A DNA stretch of 64,000 bases, from NCBI RefSeq assembly GCF_030908545.1, contig NZ_CP133083.1, forward strand, positions 1,302,001-1,366,000. Reading direction: 5' to 3'. Numbering within the stretch: position 1 is the first letter of the stretch; each line of letters opens with the position of its first letter. Origin of the DNA: Nitrosomonas sp. sh817 (GTDB lineage Bacteria > Pseudomonadota > Gammaproteobacteria > Burkholderiales > Nitrosomonadaceae). Positions 44,848 to 54,683 of the stretch are shown here, piece by piece. The notes beneath the pieces were generated by a model. It was not told the origin of the DNA. It did not search any database and worked only from the letters and a program-made list of their open reading frames with translations. Made by a program: the position numbers and the translations under genes.

Positions 44848-47271
44848 ATGCTCCTGTTTCTCTTCTATGTCTTCTTGTTTCTCGTTGTAACCGCCGGTCT
44901 GATTTTGGGAATTCCTCCGATCCGCCGTTTTTTCGTGACCGGTCAGCTATTGAAGGTTTTCCGGAAAATGTTACCGCAGATTTCGCAAACCGAACAGGAG
45001 GCTTTGGATGCCGGGACGGTTTGGTGGGAGGGGGATTTATTCAGCGGTAAACCGGATTGGAAAAAAATGCTGGCTTATCCGAAACCGCAACTGACTGCGG
45101 AAGAGCAAGCGTTTCTGGATGGTCCGGTGGAAGAGTTATGCGCGATGCTGGATGAATGGAAGATTACTCACGATCTGAAGGATTTGCCGCCGGAAGTATG
45201 GCAGTTTATCAAGGATCAAGGCTTTTTCGGGTTGATCATTCCCAAGCAGTACGGCGGTTATGGTTTTTCCGCGTTGGCGCATTCGGAAGTCGTGATGAAA
45301 ATCGGCTCTCGCAGCGGTACAGCGGCAGTTACCGTGATGGTGCCGAATTCGTTGGGACCGGCTGAATTGCTATTGCATTACGGGACCGATGAACAGAAAC
45401 AATATTATTTGCCGCGGCTGGCCAAGGGTTTGGAAGTGCCTTGCTTTGCGTTGACCTCTCCGCATGCCGGATCGGATGCCGGGTCGATGCCGGATTTTGC
45501 GATCGTCTGCCGCAGCGAATTCGAGGGCAGACCCGATGTGCTCGGCATGCGGGTTACCTGGGAAAAACGTTATATCACGTTAGGTCCGGTCGCAACCATT
45601 TTGGGACTGGCTTTCAAATTGTATGATCCGGACCGGCTGCTTGGCGGCGAAGAGGATTTAGGGATCACGCTGGCATTAATTCCGACCCGCACACCGGGCG
45701 TTCATATCGGACGCCGGCACTATCCATTGAATGGCGCATTTCAGAACGGCCCGAACTGGGGCAAAGAGGTGTTCATTCCGATGGATTGGATTATCGGCGG
45801 ACCAGAGGGCGTTGGTCAGGGTTGGAAAATGCTGATGAACTGTCTTGCTGCAGGCCGCTCGATTTCATTGCCGGCGACCAGTGTAGGGGCTGCAAAACTG
45901 GCAGCCCGCACCAGCGGCGCTTATAGCAGGGTGCGCACGCAGTTCAAAGTTCCAATCGGGTATTTTGAAGGTATCGAAGAAGCCTTGGCGCGTATTGGCG
46001 GTAATACCTACATGATGGATGCAGCTCGTGTCATGACCGCTGGCGCTGTCGATTTGGGCGAAAAGCCATCGGTGGTATCGGCGATCGTTAAGTATCATTT
46101 GACCGAGCGCGGCCGTCAGGCGATTAACGATGCGATGGATATTCACGGCGGCAAGGGAATTTGTATCGGTCCGCGCAACTATCTCGGACGGACCTATCAG
46201 CAAATTCCGGTGAGTATTACGGTTGAAGGCGCCAACATTCTGACGCGCAATATGATTATTTTCGGTCAAGGCGCGATTCGATGCCATCCGTATCTGCTAA
46301 AAGAAGTGAATGCCGCGCATGACAATAATCTCGACCGTGCCATACTGGCCTTCGACGAGGCATTGGTCGGTCATGCCCGCTTTACCCTCAGAAATATCGG
46401 CAATAGTATTGCATACGCACTTGCCGGCAAGTACATCAAGACCAATGCGCCGGACAATTGCGCGCCGGAGACGGCTGATTATTATCGTCAATTGGCGCGA
46501 TTCTCCGCCAGTTTTGCTTGTATCGCCGATATCGGATTGATGTGGCTGGGAGGGTCGCTGAAACGCAGAGAGCGGTTATCCGCCCGCTTGGGGGACATTC
46601 TGAGTATGCTGTATTTGTGCTCGGCAACTCTAAAGCGATTTGAAGATGATTATCGCCCGGGTGCGGATCTGCCATTGCTGCATTGGTCGATGCAGGATGC
46701 GCTTTATCGCTTGCAGCAAGCATTGGATGAGTTTCTGACCAATTTCCCGGTGCCGACGGTTGTTGGTTGGGTGTTACGGGGATTGATGTTTCCGTTGGGT
46801 AAACGTTGTAAACCGCCAACTGATGCGCTAACGCATGAAGTAGCGAAGCTCATGATGGAGCCGGGTGCGGTGCGTGACCGGCTAACGTCCGGCATCTATC
46901 TGCCGGTAGCGGAACACGAACCGTTGGCTGATCTGGAGCAAGCCTTACAGTGCGTGATCGAATGCGGCGCCATTGAAACCAAATTGCGTCAGGCGGTTAA
47001 ATCACATAAAGTGACCGAATATGGCAGCCAGCAGATTGCGCAAGCTTTGCAGCAACATATTATTACTGCGGAGGAAGCGGCGCTTCTGAATAAGCTGAAC
47101 GAATTGCGCAACCGGGTTGTGAAAGTGGATGATTTTTCTCCCGATCTGGGTGTGGAAACAAAAACCGGTTCAGGTGGAGATCACACGCTTCGCAGTACCC
47201 AGAATGACCCGGTTGGCGGCAAACGCGCGGCATCGCATGAAAGTGACAGAAATTCTGAAGCTACTGATTAA
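44848..47271 (+). CDS. fadE: Acyl-CoA dehydrogenase, FadE type
   Basis: 807 residues, the long FadE form. A hydrophobic N-terminal segment (LFLFYVFLFLVVTAGLILGI) anchors it to the membrane. Then ACAD domains: FIKDQGFFGLIIPKQYGG, CFALTSPHAGSDAGS, GRSISLPATSVGAAK, MDIHGGKGICIGPRNYLG, and a long C-terminal DUF1974-type domain (from about residue 540). First oxidation step of fatty-acid beta-oxidation. The acyl-CoA synthetase 130 bases downstream suggests joint function in fatty-acid activation and turnover. Confidence 0.92.
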   Translation: MLLFLFYVFLFLVVTAGLILGIPPIRRFFVTGQLLKVFRKMLPQISQTEQEALDAGTVWWEGDLFSGKPDWKKMLAYPKPQLTAEEQAFLDGPVEELCAMLDEWKITHDLKDLPPEVWQFIKDQGFFGLIIPKQYGGYGFSALAHSEVVMKIGSRSGTAAVTVMVPNSLGPAELLLHYGTDEQKQYYLPRLAKGLEVPCFALTSPHAGSDAGSMPDFAIVCRSEFEGRPDVLGMRVTWEKRYITLGPVATILGLAFKLYDPDRLLGGEEDLGITLALIPTRTPGVHIGRRHYPLNGAFQNGPNWGKEVFIPMDWIIGGPEGVGQGWKMLMNCLAAGRSISLPATSVGAAKLAARTSGAYSRVRTQFKVPIGYFEGIEEALARIGGNTYMMDAARVMTAGAVDLGEKPSVVSAIVKYHLTERGRQAINDAMDIHGGKGICIGPRNYLGRTYQQIPVSITVEGANILTRNMIIFGQGAIRCHPYLLKEVNAAHDNNLDRAILAFDEALVGHARFTLRNIGNSIAYALAGKYIKTNAPDNCAPETADYYRQLARFSASFACIADIGLMWLGGSLKRRERLSARLGDILSMLYLCSATLKRFEDDYRPGADLPLLHWSMQDALYRLQQALDEFLTNFPVPTVVGWVLRGLMFPLGKRCKPPTDALTHEVAKLMMEPGAVRDRLTSGIYLPVAEHEPLADLEQALQCVIECGAIETKLRQAVKSHKVTEYGSQQIAQALQQHIITAEEAALLNKLNELRNRVVKVDDFSPDLGVETKTGSGGDHTLRSTQNDPVGGKRAASHESDRNSEATD

Positions 47272-47403
47272 TCTGAAAACATTAAGCAGGCGACTGAATC
47301 TCCGGTTGCCGAAGAACAAGGGAAGCATTGAATTGTTTCAACGACAACAAGTAATCCCGGAGTGCTGTAAATATTTCTAATCCGTTGCCCGAGGTTTTAT
47401 GAA

Positions 47404-49242
47404 ATGAATGCATCGCAACAAGAGCACGACGGAATGATCGATATTATTCCGATAGAAAAAGCCAAAACCCTGGATGGTCTTTTTAATGAACGCGTGCAGC
47501 GCACTCCGGATAAACCGGCTTACCGGTATTTCAACGCGATCAGCGAAGAGTGGACGGACTATACCTGGGTGCAGATGAATCAATTCGTAGCGCGCTGGCA
47601 AGCCGCTCTGGAGAAAGAATTGCTGGTTCCCGGCGATCGTGTGGCTGTTATGATGAAGAATTCCCCGGAATGGGTGATGTTCGAACAAGCCGCACTAGGT
47701 CTTGGTTTGGTGGTTATTCCGCTGTATACCGATGACCGCGTTGAGAATGCGGCGTATGTGATCAATGATGCGGATGTTAAAGTTTTGTTGCTGGAAAATG
47801 CCCATCAATGGCAGCAATTTTTAACCATCCAGCACGAAATTACGGGATTGCAGCGAGTGATTATTCTCCGTCCGCTTGAACCGGATTGTGTCAATCCATG
47901 CGATAAGGTTCGCGTGATTGCCGCGAAGGATTGGTTAGCGGTGCAAGCCAGCGCTGTTAAACATATCCCTGCCGATCCGCACGCACTTGCGACGATTATT
48001 TACACTTCCGGAACATCCGGCCGGCCTAAGGGCGTGATGCTCAGCCATCACAATATCTTGTCGAATGCCTTAGGTTGTTTGCAGGTAATACCGGTACTGC
48101 CGGATGATTTGCTGCTTTCTTTTTTGCCGCTGTCGCATACGTTTGAGCGCACATCGGGCTATTATGTGCCAATGATGGCGGGTGCGGTCATTGCCTATGC
48201 GCGGTCGATACCCCAATTACAGGAAGATTTATTGTCGATTCGCCCGACCTTGCTGATTTCTGTGCCGCGCATCTATGAACGCGTGTTTTCGGGTATTCAT
48301 GTCAAACTTGCGGAAGGCTCCGGCTTGGCGAGATGGTTGTTTAACTTTGCTGTGGATGTTGGCTATAGCCGGTTCGAATACCGGCAAGGAAGGGGGCATT
48401 GGCGCGCATCGCATTGTCTGTGGCCGCTGCTGAAGAAAGTGGTGGCCGATAAGGTATTGAATAAACTCGGTGGCCGCTTGCGGTTTGCGATGAGTGGCGG
48501 CGCTGCGTTACCTCCGCAAGTTTCACGCGTTTTTATCGGACTTGGATTGCCGATTCTGCAAGGATACGGCATGACCGAAAGCAGTCCGGTCGTTTGCGCA
48601 AACAGACTGGATGATAATGTGCCATCAAGTGTCGGATTGCCGATTCCCGGTGTGAAAGTCAGGCTGGGTGAAAACAATGCATTGCTGATTCACGGACCGA
48701 ATGTGATGCTGGGATATTGGAATAATCCGGAAGCTACAAAGGCGGTCATATCTTCCGATGGCTGGCTGAACTCAGGGGATATCGCATCGATTGATGAGCA
48801 AGGGCATGTCACCATTACCGGGCGTTTGAAAGAAATCATTGTATTATCGACTGGCGAGAAAGTGCCGCCGGCCGACATGGAAGCGGCGATTTTGCGGGAT
48901 CCGGTATTTGAGCAAGTCATGCTGATCGGGGAGGCGCGTTCTTATTTAAGCATTCTGGCTGTTTTAAATAGAACCCGATGGCAGGATTTTATCGCGCAAC
49001 ACGGTTTGGATGGGAATTTGACCGGTGATCAGCAAAGACAGCAACTGGAAGCAATTCTGCTGGAGCGGATTGCGCTGCAAACCAGCGAATTTCCAGGGTA
49101 TGCCAAGATCCGGCGGGTGGCGGTCATCGATGAACCCTGGAGTGTGGAAAATGGATTGCTGACACCGACACTCAAACTGAAACGTGGAAAAGTTTTTGAG
49201 AAGCATAAGACCGCGATTGATCGATTATATGCCGGGCATTAG
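47404..49242 (+). CDS. Long-chain acyl-CoA synthetase (AMP-binding)
   Basis: 612 residues of the ANL superfamily, FadD15/long-chain type: TIIYTSGTSGRPKGVMLSHH (P-loop), LPLSHTFERTSGYYVPMMAG, GYGMTESSPVV, LNSGDIASIDEQGHVTITGR and KEIIVLSTGEKVPPADME. It activates fatty acids to acyl-CoA through an acyl-adenylate. No membrane span. The linker before it holds no other gene. Whether this ammonia oxidiser uses it for lipid remodelling or salvage is not visible. Confidence 0.92.
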   Translation: MNASQQEHDGMIDIIPIEKAKTLDGLFNERVQRTPDKPAYRYFNAISEEWTDYTWVQMNQFVARWQAALEKELLVPGDRVAVMMKNSPEWVMFEQAALGLGLVVIPLYTDDRVENAAYVINDADVKVLLLENAHQWQQFLTIQHEITGLQRVIILRPLEPDCVNPCDKVRVIAAKDWLAVQASAVKHIPADPHALATIIYTSGTSGRPKGVMLSHHNILSNALGCLQVIPVLPDDLLLSFLPLSHTFERTSGYYVPMMAGAVIAYARSIPQLQEDLLSIRPTLLISVPRIYERVFSGIHVKLAEGSGLARWLFNFAVDVGYSRFEYRQGRGHWRASHCLWPLLKKVVADKVLNKLGGRLRFAMSGGAALPPQVSRVFIGLGLPILQGYGMTESSPVVCANRLDDNVPSSVGLPIPGVKVRLGENNALLIHGPNVMLGYWNNPEATKAVISSDGWLNSGDIASIDEQGHVTITGRLKEIIVLSTGEKVPPADMEAAILRDPVFEQVMLIGEARSYLSILAVLNRTRWQDFIAQHGLDGNLTGDQQRQQLEAILLERIALQTSEFPGYAKIRRVAVIDEPWSVENGLLTPTLKLKRGKVFEKHKTAIDRLYAGH

Positions 49243-49415
49243 CAGGGTGCCGGTCCTTTTTTCCGTGCCAAACATATCGGAAATCAATTAATTGCTTCTC
49301 AGCATTAGAAAGTTTTGACCCGCTAAGCCTGACGATACGGAATACGCATCAAGGAGGCGCGGAAACACCGGAGTGAGCGCTCGATGAATGTTTTCATGCA
49401 AACAAGGAGTCTGTC

Positions 49416-49853
49416 ATGGAGAAATTAACCGATGTCGCCGGTATCGGTCCGGCAACCGCAAAATTGCTGTCGGATCACCAAATTGAGACAGTCGCAGCGC
49501 TGGCGGCTATCACATTGGTAGCGTTACAAAAGATTCCGGGATTTGGCGGTGGCACGCGAGCTCGAGCGGTTAAGCAAGCGGCTGCGGATTGTTTGAAAGG
49601 CAAGAAACCCAGGCTGGCGGCTGCAAAAAGCGGTCAGATAAAAACTTCCGCCGCAACGGCAATCCCTAAGGCGAGCGCCGCTGGCAAATCCATAGTGATG
49701 AATGAACCTGAGCAACCAAAAGTAAAAGAAAAGAAAGCAAAGAAGGAAAAGAAAAAAGACGGTAAGAAAAACACAAAAGCAAAAGATAAAGATAAAAAAG
49801 TGAAGAACAAAAAAGATCGTAAAAAGAAAGGTAAAAACAAGAGCAAATCCTGA
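49416..49853 (+). CDS. Helix-hairpin-helix protein with lysine-rich tail
   Basis: 145 residues. The N-terminal 60 residues carry a helix-hairpin-helix pair (LTDVAGIGPATAKLLSDHQI and LQKIPGFGGGTRARAVKQAA), suited to sequence-independent DNA binding. From about residue 95 the chain is almost entirely Lys/Asp/Asn/Glu (KEKKAKKEKKKDGKKN and similar), like histone H1-type tails. Strong AAGGAG ribosome binding site. A nucleoid-associated role is likely but not proven. The tail-coding DNA is purine-rich. Confidence 0.85.
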   Translation: MEKLTDVAGIGPATAKLLSDHQIETVAALAAITLVALQKIPGFGGGTRARAVKQAAADCLKGKKPRLAAAKSGQIKTSAATAIPKASAAGKSIVMNEPEQPKVKEKKAKKEKKKDGKKNTKAKDKDKKVKNKKDRKKKGKNKSKS

Positions 49854-49884
49854 TGTCCGGCGAGATGCGTGAATTATTCAACCG

Positions 49885-50412
49885 TTAATGAATATTGCTG
49901 AAATTTAATTCTTTGGGCCTGATGAAGTATCGTAACCGTGCTTGATGGGGTTTAGTAGTAATACCGCCATGATCGTATTCAAGAACTGCGATTGCGGCCG
50001 TGGTTAAAAGTTTACCGCTTTGATTGACGGCAGGCGGGTCGATCGAAAGATGGCAAAGCAATTGGTCAAGCCCGGGGTTGTGTCCTATCATAAGCAGCGT
50101 CCGGACATTCTGGCTATGACGGTCAATCAAGGTAATCAAGGTTTTCAGAGAAGCTTCGTAGATAGCAGGCTCCCAAATTACCCGGGAATGAGAGAAGTGT
50201 AATTTTTTCAGAACATGCTGACAGGTTTGCCGGGCTCGCACCGCGGGTGAGCAAACGATCCGGTCGAAGTCATAGGATTGCTGTTTTAACCATATTCCCA
50301 TTTTATTGGCGGCTTTTTGCCCGCGCGCGGTTAAAGGACGGTCAAAATCCGTACAATGTTCACCAGTCCAATCCGATTTGGCGTGGCGCATCAAAATCAA
50401 TCTACTTTTCAT
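49885..50412 (-). CDS. sixA: SixA-type phosphohistidine phosphatase
   Basis: 175 residues of the histidine phosphatase superfamily: catalytic RHA motif in LILMRHAKSDW, DFDRPLTARGQKAA, CSPAVRARQT and second His in MIGHNPGLDQL. Such proteins remove phosphate from phosphohistidine of HPt domains or the nitrogen PTS. Divergent from ppx with about 60 bases between. Confidence 0.88.
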   Translation of the reverse strand: MKSRLILMRHAKSDWTGEHCTDFDRPLTARGQKAANKMGIWLKQQSYDFDRIVCSPAVRARQTCQHVLKKLHFSHSRVIWEPAIYEASLKTLITLIDRHSQNVRTLLMIGHNPGLDQLLCHLSIDPPAVNQSGKLLTTAAIAVLEYDHGGITTKPHQARLRYFIRPKELNFSNIH

Positions 50413-50471
50413 TTGTTTGCAGATGTTAAGCTTTAATCAATCTTTTTATCGGTATTGAGAAAACACTTGTC

Positions 50472-51956
50472 ATGGATGAATCCTACGCAGCTATTGATTT
50501 AGGTTCCAACAGTTTTCATATGATCGTTGCTAATCTTATCGACGGTCAGTTGCAGGTTATTGATCGAATGAAGGAAATGGTCAGATTGGCAGCGGGGTTA
50601 AACGACCGGCAGGAATTGTCGAAGGAATCCATGCAGCAGGCGCTGGAGTGTTTGCAACGTTTCGGTCAACGCATCCGCCAAGTCCCGCATTTGAATGTCC
50701 GTGCCGTGGGGACCAATACCCTGCGTCAAGCAAGGAACGGCGCCGAATTTTTGACAAAAGCCCATGCGGCGTTGGGTCATCCGATTGAGATCATCGCGGG
50801 ACGTGAAGAAGCGCGACTGATTTACTCGGGGGTCGCGCACAGCTTGTATGATGAAACACATAAACGATTAGTAATCGATATTGGCGGCGGCAGTACGGAA
50901 TTGATCATCGGCCGGGGGTTCGATACATTCTATACCGAAAGTCTGTATATGGGCTGCGTGAACGTGGGTCAGCGCTTTTTTGCGGACGGTAAGATCAAGG
51001 CAAAACGGATGCGCAAGGCCATATTGTTTGCGATGCAGGAACTGGAATCGCTGGAATCCGCCTACAAGAAGATGGGCTGGGATTATGCATTGGGTTCATC
51101 CGGCACGATCATTTCCATCGGTGAAGTATTGCGAGCGCAAGGCTGGTGTAACACAGGTATTACAGCGGCTGGATTGACGCACTTGATGGAAAGTTTGATT
51201 GCGATTGGCGACAGTGCGGCGATCGATTTCACCGGTTTGTCGGATCGCAGAAAACCGGTATTTGCAAGTGGTATAGCAATATTGGCCGGTATTTTTGAAG
51301 CCTTGAAACTGGACAAGATGGACATCTCGGAAGGCGCCTTACGTGAAGGTTTGCTATACGATTTGATTGGCCGTGTGCATGACGAAGATATCCGGGATAA
51401 AACCGTTTTAGCAGTCGCTCAGCGTTACGGTGTCGATATGGAGCAAGCTCAGCGGATAAAAGAAACTGCTGAGAATTTTTTTATTCAAGTCAGCGATGAT
51501 TGGAAACTGGATAAAAAAGCAGATTTAAAATTGTTGTCGTGGGGCGCGTTGATTCACGAGATCGGGCTTTCTGTCGCGCACAATCAATACCACCGGCATG
51601 GCGCATATCTAACAGCCAATTCCGATCTGGCCGGTTTTTCCCATCAAGAGCAAATGAAGTTGGCTATGCTGGTTCGCAGCCATCGGCGCAAATTTCCGCA
51701 GGAGGAATTTGAGCCGATTCCTCCTGCAATGCGTGTCGCTTTGGTAAGGCTCTGTATCTTGTTGCGTCTCGCGGTGGTCTTGCACCGGAGCCGGTCCAAT
51801 GTCAGTTTGCCGGATATTCATATTAACGTGGATGGTAACAACGTCATATTGCGTTTTCCATCCAGGTGGCTTGATCAGCATCCGCTCACCTTGGTTGATT
51901 TGTCAACTGAACAAGTTTTCTTGCAGATTGCGGATTTCAAATTAGTATTTGACTAA
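50472..51956 (+). CDS. ppx: Exopolyphosphatase / guanosine pentaphosphatase (Ppx/GppA)
   Basis: 494 residues. ASKHA-type ATPase fold: YAAIDLGSNSFHMIVANL at the start, AGREEARLIYSGVAHSL, VIDIGGGSTELIIG and SGTIISIGEVL, then an HD-like C-terminal region (ALIHEIGLSVAHNQYHRHGA, split: key HEIG and HNQYHRH). It degrades polyphosphate from chain ends and may convert pppGpp. Full length for the family. Confidence 0.93.
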   Translation: MDESYAAIDLGSNSFHMIVANLIDGQLQVIDRMKEMVRLAAGLNDRQELSKESMQQALECLQRFGQRIRQVPHLNVRAVGTNTLRQARNGAEFLTKAHAALGHPIEIIAGREEARLIYSGVAHSLYDETHKRLVIDIGGGSTELIIGRGFDTFYTESLYMGCVNVGQRFFADGKIKAKRMRKAILFAMQELESLESAYKKMGWDYALGSSGTIISIGEVLRAQGWCNTGITAAGLTHLMESLIAIGDSAAIDFTGLSDRRKPVFASGIAILAGIFEALKLDKMDISEGALREGLLYDLIGRVHDEDIRDKTVLAVAQRYGVDMEQAQRIKETAENFFIQVSDDWKLDKKADLKLLSWGALIHEIGLSVAHNQYHRHGAYLTANSDLAGFSHQEQMKLAMLVRSHRRKFPQEEFEPIPPAMRVALVRLCILLRLAVVLHRSRSNVSLPDIHINVDGNNVILRFPSRWLDQHPLTLVDLSTEQVFLQIADFKLVFD

Positions 51957-52078
51957 GAATCGATCAGCACTGCAATCGATTGGTCATCACGCGATAACCG
52001 TTTATAATTCACTCCCGAATCCATTTACCCAAGCCGATCGATAGCAGTTTTTCCCAAACTATTACCCTTTCCTGCGGA

Positions 52079-53275
52079 ATGAATCCAAAACTAAATTTAT
52101 TGCAACCGTATCCTTTCCAGAAATTGCGCCAGCTGCTGGATGGAGTAACCCGGAATACCAAACTCACCCCGGTTGAATTGCAAATTGGCGAACCCAAGCA
52201 CCCAACACCGGATTTCATATGCCGTGCTTTGGCCGATAGTATGGATGGATTGTCGGTCTATCCATCCACATTGGGGGTATTCGCGCTTCGAAATACCATA
52301 GCGGAATGGATAAAGCGGCGCTTCAACTTGACGGAAATCAATCCGGATACTGAGATCATTCCTGTCAATGGCAGCCGCGAAGCGTTATTTTCCTTTGCGC
52401 AAGCAGTCATCAACACCGATGATGTTCGCCCGGTCGTGGTCTGTCCGAATCCGTTTTATCAAATCTACGAAGGCGCTGCATATCTTGCAGGCGCTACGCC
52501 ACATTTTCTTAATACTCTGCCGGAGAATCACTATCAACTCGATTTTTCACAATTGAGTGCTGATGTATGGTCGAGAACTCAGCTCATGTACGTGTGTTCT
52601 CCCAATAATCCGACCGGAAGTGTGATGACGCTGGATGAATGGCAAAAAGTTTTTGCGCTGTCGGATCAATATGGATTTGTGGTGGCCGCAGATGAATGTT
52701 ATTCGGAAATATATTTTGACGAAACGAACCCGCCACTGGGTGCATTGGACGCCGCCAATCGATTGGGACGCAAGGGTTTTCCGCGGCTTGTCGTGTTTAA
52801 CAGCTTGTCGAAGCGTTCTAATGTACCGGGCCTGCGATCCGGTTTTGCCGCGGGTGATGCCGGACTGTTGGCGAAATTTTTGTTGTATCGAACTTACCAC
52901 GGCAGCGCAATGAACCCGGCTGTGCAAGCCGCTAGTGCAGCGGCTTGGCGTGATGAAACGCATGTGATGGAGAATCGGCGTTTATATGCTGAAAAATTTT
53001 CAACCGCAATTTCGTTATTATCGGCTGCGGCGAATGTGCAGAAACCGGATGCCGGTTTTTATTTGTGGCTTAAAACGCCGGTCAGCGATACCGAATTCAC
53101 CAAGCGGCTTTATCGCGATTATAATGTGACGGTGTTACCCGGTAGCTATCTTGCACGCGATGCGCATGACACGAACCCGGGTAAAAATTATGTGCGGATT
53201 GCACTGGTCGCTTCACCGCAGGAATGCGCGGAAGCAATGGGCCGGATCAAGGATTTATTGACACGTTTGGCTTAA
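52079..53275 (+). CDS. dapC: Succinyldiaminopimelate transaminase
   Basis: 398 residues, class I/II PLP aminotransferase. Motifs: [37 protein letters not shown] and the PLP lysine in [17 protein letters not shown]. The N-terminus [19 protein letters not shown] is typical for DapC. It makes N-succinyl-diaminopimelate in the lysine/peptidoglycan pathway; dapD follows by 31 bases, supporting the assignment. Confidence 0.92.
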   Translation: MNPKLNLLQPYPFQKLRQLLDGVTRNTKLTPVELQIGEPKHPTPDFICRALADSMDGLSVYPSTLGVFALRNTIAEWIKRRFNLTEINPDTEIIPVNGSREALFSFAQAVINTDDVRPVVVCPNPFYQIYEGAAYLAGATPHFLNTLPENHYQLDFSQLSADVWSRTQLMYVCSPNNPTGSVMTLDEWQKVFALSDQYGFVVAADECYSEIYFDETNPPLGALDAANRLGRKGFPRLVVFNSLSKRSNVPGLRSGFAAGDAGLLAKFLLYRTYHGSAMNPAVQAASAAAWRDETHVMENRRLYAEKFSTAISLLSAAANVQKPDAGFYLWLKTPVSDTEFTKRLYRDYNVTVLPGSYLARDAHDTNPGKNYVRIALVASPQECAEAMGRIKDLLTRLA

Positions 53276-53306
53276 ATGGCCTGAATTTAAACAACTAAGG
53301 AATGAT

Positions 53307-54128
53307 ATGAGTGAATTGCAAACCATCATTGAAGAAGCTTTTGATCGCCGGGCTGAGATTACGCCGCGCAATGTCGATGCCAGTTTAAAGGAGGCGATTG
53401 CGCAAGTGTTGTCGATGCTGGATAACGGAAAACTTCGCGTGGCGGAAAAAATCGCAGATAACTGGGTGACACATCAGTGGATCAAGAAAGCGGTCTTGTT
53501 GTCATTCCGGATTGAGGATAATAGTTTTATTAAAGGCGGTTTTTCGAATTATTACGATAAAGTGCCTTCCAAGTTTGCAGATTATAGTTCCAGAGATTTC
53601 CGTGATGGCGGTTTTCGCGTTGTGCCGCCCGCTGCGGTAAGAAAAGGCGCTTTCATCGCTAGCAATGTTGTACTGATGCCATCTTACGTCAATATTGGCG
53701 CATATGTCGATGAAGGCACCATGGTCGATACTTGGGCAACGGTCGGTTCGTGCGCGCAAATCGGCAAGAATGTGCACTTATCCGGCGGTGTTGGCATCGG
53801 TGGTGTGCTCGAACCGGTTCAGGCCAATCCGACGATTATCGAAGATAACTGCTTTATCGGTGCGCGTTCTGAGATTGTGGAAGGTGTCATTGTCGGCGAA
53901 AACTCGGTGATTTCAATGGGCGTGTATATTGGTCAAAGCACTAAAATTTATAACCGCGAGACCGGAGAAGTTTTATACGGACGCATACCGCCGGGTTCGG
54001 TTGTCGTGTCGGGCAACTTGCCCGCAGAAAACGGCAAGTATAGTTTATATTGTGCGGTGATCGTCAAGCAGGTTGATGCTAAAACTCGTTCAAAAACAGG
54101 AATTAATGAATTATTGCGCGGGATATAA
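53307..54128 (+). CDS. dapD: Tetrahydrodipicolinate N-succinyltransferase
   Basis: 273 residues with hexapeptide-repeat left-handed beta helix (about 100-235): [57 protein letters not shown] and [16 protein letters not shown]. Succinyl-CoA-dependent step before DapC in lysine biosynthesis. AAGGA ribosome binding site. Its substrate, tetrahydrodipicolinate, is chemically close to the proposed scaffold of the thioacid cluster, but there is no regulatory link visible. Confidence 0.96.
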   Translation: MSELQTIIEEAFDRRAEITPRNVDASLKEAIAQVLSMLDNGKLRVAEKIADNWVTHQWIKKAVLLSFRIEDNSFIKGGFSNYYDKVPSKFADYSSRDFRDGGFRVVPPAAVRKGAFIASNVVLMPSYVNIGAYVDEGTMVDTWATVGSCAQIGKNVHLSGGVGIGGVLEPVQANPTIIEDNCFIGARSEIVEGVIVGENSVISMGVYIGQSTKIYNRETGEVLYGRIPPGSVVVSGNLPAENGKYSLYCAVIVKQVDAKTRSKTGINELLRGI

Positions 54129-54147
54129 TCGAATTTCGCGCGAGAGA

Positions 54148-54175
54148 CTAAGAATCCCCGGAAGGGGATTCTTAG
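54148..54175. terminator. Hairpin terminator between dapD and the BON gene
   Basis: Perfect 12-bp stem ctaagaatcccc/ggggattcttag with GGAA tetraloop. T tract weak on both strands, but the stem is stable and lies between convergent genes. Confidence 0.75.
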
Positions 54176-54181
54176 TAGCAG

Positions 54182-54517
54182 TTATCGAATTGAAATTTGA
54201 TTGTCGACTTTCTTCACACCATCCGCGATCCACGCGTGCATGTTGATGCGGGTGACTTGATTCTCATTGGCAGCGGTTCCAGATAAAATCACGTTACCGT
54301 CTTTAACTTTGATATCGATATTGATTCCGCGTAAATCAGGGTCTGTTTGCACCGCTTGCGAGATGCGCGCATAAATGGTCGAGTCATCAAAAACAGCGCC
54401 TGCCGGTGGCGCAACCCATGATGGGTGGGTTTTTTCCGCATAATTCTCACAACCGCTCAGTACCATCGTACTGAAGAGTATAAGAGTGAATATCAATAGT
54501 TGATGTTTGTTATACAT
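54182..54517 (-). CDS. BON-domain lipoprotein
   Basis: 111 residues from the ATG at 54515-54517, with AGGGAAG upstream. A lipoprotein signal peptide (LLIFTLILFSTMVLSGC, lipobox LSGC) is followed by a single BON domain (ISQAVQTDPDLRGINIDIKV, DGNVILSGTAANENQVTRI) as in OsmY-type periplasmic proteins that bind phospholipid. The longer frame to 54658 is rejected. Likely stress or envelope-stability role. Confidence 0.88.
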   Translation of the reverse strand: MYNKHQLLIFTLILFSTMVLSGCENYAEKTHPSWVAPPAGAVFDDSTIYARISQAVQTDPDLRGINIDIKVKDGNVILSGTAANENQVTRINMHAWIADGVKKVDNQISIR

Positions 54518-54683
54518 GATAATTCTTCCCTTTGTAATTTTAATGTTTGTGATTAGTAGTTTAAAGATAAATTTACAATTTCTATTGTTTATTGATTGAG
54601 TTTTGTGCAGCTTGTGCCAAATCATAACTCTTCCGCTCATTAACCGACAAGCAGACATATTTATTTTTCCTCCAACACAACTT

